Of a stretch of 7,321 bases of DNA, positions 5,308-7,321 are shown piece by piece. Each line of letters opens with the position of its first letter. Within the stretch, counting starts at the first letter, position 1. The translations under genes were made by a program, and so were the position numbers. Under the pieces are notes generated by a model. It was not told the origin of the DNA, ran no database searches, and was given only the letters and a program-made list of their open reading frames with translations. The DNA is from DATECU01 sp035286745 (GTDB lineage: Bacteria; Acidobacteriota; Vicinamibacteria; Fen-336): positions 1 through 7,321 of the forward strand of contig DATECU010000045.1 in the NCBI GenBank assembly GCA_035286745.1, given 5' to 3'.

Positions 5308-6852
5308 ATGGGCGAAACCCGAGTCGATCTTCAGCACCTGCTCGAGGACCTGCGCGACGCCTACCCGGGCGCGCTGGAGGAGACCATCCTCACCGAGATG
5401 GTGGCCAACGCTCTGGACTCGGGGGCGACCGCGGTCGCCTTCGTCACCGACGCGGTGCAATCCACGCTGACGGTGGTGGACAACGGGTCGGGCATGGCTC
5501 GCCGCGAGTTGTCGAGCTATCACAACATCGCCGCCAGCCGCAAGACGCGAGGTGAGGGCATTGGCTTCGCCGGGGTGGGCATCAAGCTGGGGCTTCTGGC
5601 TTGCGAGGAGGTGTTGACGGAAACCAAACGCGGCAAGAACCACGTGGCCACCACCTGGTTCCTGGCCAGCAAGCACCGGGCGCCCTGGAAGTGGGTGGCG
5701 CCCTTGGGCCTGGTGGAGGATCGCGGAACCGGCGTCAGGCTCAAGATCAAGAACCCCCTGTCCCCGTTGCTCGACGGGGGCTTCATCGAGAGCGCCGTGC
5801 AGAGGCACTTCCAGCCGCTCCTGGACAGCGCCTTCGAGGGGCTGCTGGGCGAGCACTACCCGGAGGGCGTGCGCTTCTTGGTGAATGGGCGAGAGGTGCC
5901 GCGGCAGACGCCGGCGGGGGAGCGAGCGCCGCTGTTCGTCAGGCTGGGCCGCAAGCGCAAGCCCTCGGCGGTGGGGTACCTGGAGCGCCTGCCCGCGCCG
6001 CTGGCGGAGGAGCAGCAGGGCGTCGCCATCAGCACCCTGGGCAAGGTCATCAAACGGGGCTGGGATTGGCTGGGCACCACGCCGGCCACCCCCGAGCGGG
6101 TGGGGGGCCTGATCGAGGTCCCCGGTCTGGCCGGATGCCTGACCTTGAACAAGGCCGACTTCATCAGGACCGGGAGCCGCGGCGCCAGCTACCTCGCCTA
6201 TCGGAAGCTGATCCAGGAGGTGGTGTCGGCGCAGCTCGCCCTGTGGGGCGATGCCCGGGACCCGGCCGAGGAGACGCACAAGCGTCTGGTGCGTCCCCTG
6301 GAGCGCGACCTGCAAACGGTGCTGCTGGATCTGGCCGAGGACTTCCCGCTCCTGGCCTCGCTGGTAGAGCAGCGGCGGGGCGGGCAGAAGCGGCTTCCCA
6401 TGGGCCCAGGCGCGCGCCTACCGGGACTACCGGCGGGAGCCACGTCTGTCGAGCCTTCCGACGTGGGCCGGGAGCCGGCGCAGCCACCGGTCCCGGCGAT
6501 TCCGTCGCCCGAGTCGGCCTCGTCCGAGTCGCCGCCCCCCGGGGGAAGCTTGCCGGCGGCCGGCGGACCCAAGCGGCCTTCCCGCTATGGCCTGAGCATC
6601 CAGTTCGAATCCCGGCCGGACGATCCCGAGTTGGGGCGGCTCTTGGAATCCACGGTGTGGGTCAACGAGGCGCACCCCGCCTATCGCCGGGCGGCGGCCT
6701 CGCGCTCCGAGGGCTACCACGTCGCGGTGACCGTGGCCATGGCGCTGGCGTCTCTCGCCGTCGAACCGCCGCAAGCTCGCGGCTTCATCACCGCCTTCCT
6801 GGAGCACTGGGGCGAAGCCCTGGACCGCGGAGGGCGCAGGCGCCGCGTTTGA
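5308..6852 (+). CDS. GHKL-fold ATPase (Hsp90/MutL/MORC-like)
   Basis: 514 aa. The N-terminal Bergerat ATP-binding fold is complete: N-box EMVANALDSGA with Glu30 (catalytic base), Asn34 and Asp37; G1 box VVDNGSGM with Asp58, Gly60 and Gly62; G2 lid RGEGIGFAGVGIKLGL at about 81-96. The SSYHNIAASRK and IGFAGVGIK arrangement resembles MORC and MutL proteins rather than histidine kinases, and there is no H-box or phosphoacceptor domain. Residues about 110-235 should form the second transducer-like domain. A Pro/Ser/Gly-rich linker (about 365-425) leads to a C-terminal domain with VWVNEAHPAYRRAAASRSEGYHVAV patterns (about 426-505) and a basic tail, RRRRV-like. It is probably a cytoplasmic, ATP-driven conformational switch or clamp; the client is unknown. 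ATG at 5308 starts just before conserved-looking sequence, with only a weak GAG upstream. ATG at 5224 or 5089 would read through the inverted-repeat region. Confidence 0.85.
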   Translation: MGETRVDLQHLLEDLRDAYPGALEETILTEMVANALDSGATAVAFVTDAVQSTLTVVDNGSGMARRELSSYHNIAASRKTRGEGIGFAGVGIKLGLLACEEVLTETKRGKNHVATTWFLASKHRAPWKWVAPLGLVEDRGTGVRLKIKNPLSPLLDGGFIESAVQRHFQPLLDSAFEGLLGEHYPEGVRFLVNGREVPRQTPAGERAPLFVRLGRKRKPSAVGYLERLPAPLAEEQQGVAISTLGKVIKRGWDWLGTTPATPERVGGLIEVPGLAGCLTLNKADFIRTGSRGASYLAYRKLIQEVVSAQLALWGDARDPAEETHKRLVRPLERDLQTVLLDLAEDFPLLASLVEQRRGGQKRLPMGPGARLPGLPAGATSVEPSDVGREPAQPPVPAIPSPESASSESPPPGGSLPAAGGPKRPSRYGLSIQFESRPDDPELGRLLESTVWVNEAHPAYRRAAASRSEGYHVAVTVAMALASLAVEPPQARGFITAFLEHWGEALDRGGRRRRV

Positions 6853-6856
6853 CGGC

Positions 6857-6864
6857 GGGGAGGA
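6857..6864 (+). promoter_or_regulatory. Shine-Dalgarno of the metallopeptidase gene
   Basis: GGGGAGGA sits five bases before ATG at 6870 and 4 bases after the ATPase stop codon. It fixes the start of a gene whose reading frame runs off the window. Confidence 0.8.
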
Positions 6865-6869
6865 TCTCG

Positions 6870-7321
6870 ATGCTTCTGGGGCTGGCGGTTCTGGTCGGAG
6901 CGATGCAAGCGGGGGAAGCGGCTCTGCCCGCCAAGATCACGCTCCAAGAAGCCGTGGAGCTGGCGCGCACCGTCACCCCGGCGGTGGAGGAGATCCGGGG
7001 ACTCAAGTTCAAGCGGCCGGTGGCGGTGAAGCTGGTCGACGACAAGACCGCGCGGGAGCACTTCAAGGCCCGGATCGCCGCCCAGAACCCGGAGGCCAAG
7101 CTCCTCTCCGACGAGCGCGCCTACGCGCAGCTCGGCCTCATCCCCGCCGGGGCCCGTCTGCTGCCGAGCTTTCTCGACATCCTCGACGAGCAAGCGGGCG
7201 GCTACTACGATCCCGAGCAGGACACCTTCTTCGTGCTCGACGACATGCCCAAGGGGGCAGGCCCCATCCTGGTGGCCCACGAGCTGACGCATGCGCTCGA
7301 CGACCAGCACTTCGGCATCGA
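6870..7321 (+). CDS. Secreted HExxH zinc metallopeptidase-like protein (3' end outside window)
   Basis: 150 codons are visible and the frame remains open at the window edge. The N-terminus, MLLGLAVLVGAMQAGEA, looks like a short Sec signal peptide with cleavage near Ala14 or Ala17. The mature part includes VAVKLVDDKTAREHF (about 51-65), EQAGGYYDPEQDTFFVLDD (about 107-125) and then the zincin motif VAHELTHALDDQHFG, with His137-Glu138-x2-His141 as predicted zinc ligands and base. The third ligand would lie beyond the window. Proteins of this layout, with a tyrosine-rich YYDPE block before HELTHAL-DQHF, occur as uncharacterised exported proteins in Myxococcota and Acidobacteriota. It probably hydrolyses peptides in the periplasm or outside the cell; the substrate is unknown. 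The gene lies 17 bases after the ATPase stop on the same strand with a strong Shine-Dalgarno, so the two are probably co-transcribed. Confidence 0.82.
   Translation, partial: MLLGLAVLVGAMQAGEAALPAKITLQEAVELARTVTPAVEEIRGLKFKRPVAVKLVDDKTAREHFKARIAAQNPEAKLLSDERAYAQLGLIPAGARLLPSFLDILDEQAGGYYDPEQDTFFVLDDMPKGAGPILVAHELTHALDDQHFGI

Noticed and set aside
4939..6315. Long minus-strand open frame (about 458 codons) antisense to the ATPase and running into the sigma gene
   Set aside because: Low-complexity Gln/Gly/Arg/His-rich translation without domain motifs. It lies opposite a gene with complete ATP-binding motifs and is explained by GC-rich third positions.
6714..7310. Minus-strand open frame of about 198 codons at the right edge
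   Set aside because: It lies opposite the ATPase 3' end and the HExxH gene, both supported by motifs and a Shine-Dalgarno; its own translation shows no domain.
1..7321. tRNA, rRNA, CRISPR array or phage attachment site
   Set aside because: No cloverleaf, rRNA-like conserved stretch, regularly spaced direct repeats or integrase gene was seen on either strand.

Overview
The window is GC-rich and compactly coded, with long lipoprotein, ECF sigma and secreted-protease genes of the kind found in Acidobacteriota, Myxococcota and related soil or sediment bacteria. This lineage guess rests on gene content and composition only; no rRNA or other marker gene is present.

Layout: (1) 1-332 holds the 3' end of an IS630-family insertion sequence. 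Its transposase tail carries two compensating frameshifts, so it is probably decayed. (2) 361-5077, all on the minus strand and read from right to left, is a four-gene cluster. It encodes an ECF-type sigma factor, a membrane zinc-finger anti-sigma factor, an unrecognised 287-aa protein, and a large TPR-CHAT lipoprotein with an intact predicted His/Cys caspase-like dyad. The anti-sigma stop and the next start overlap as ATGA, with a perfect Shine-Dalgarno in front, so these two genes are translationally coupled. (3) 5078-5307 is a divergent intergenic region. It contains a -10-like element and a compact set of GC-rich inverted repeats that can fold as a three-way junction, including a C(TTCG)G tetraloop. 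(4) 5308-7321, on the plus strand, is a two-gene unit: a GHKL (Hsp90/MutL/MORC-like) ATPase, then a secreted HExxH metallopeptidase-like protein cut by the window edge.

Working model (inference): the sigma factor drives its own cluster. The anti-sigma protein crosses the inner membrane and holds the sigma factor in the cytoplasm. The CHAT lipoprotein is exported and is predicted to be a cysteine protease or peptide-binding module. It shares the periplasmic compartment with the C-terminal domain of the anti-sigma factor. This makes a sigma/anti-sigma/CHAT signalling cassette plausible, with the 287-aa protein as a possible partner or substrate. The divergent ATPase and metallopeptidase genes may be regulated from the same intergenic region, but nothing in the sequence proves a functional link.
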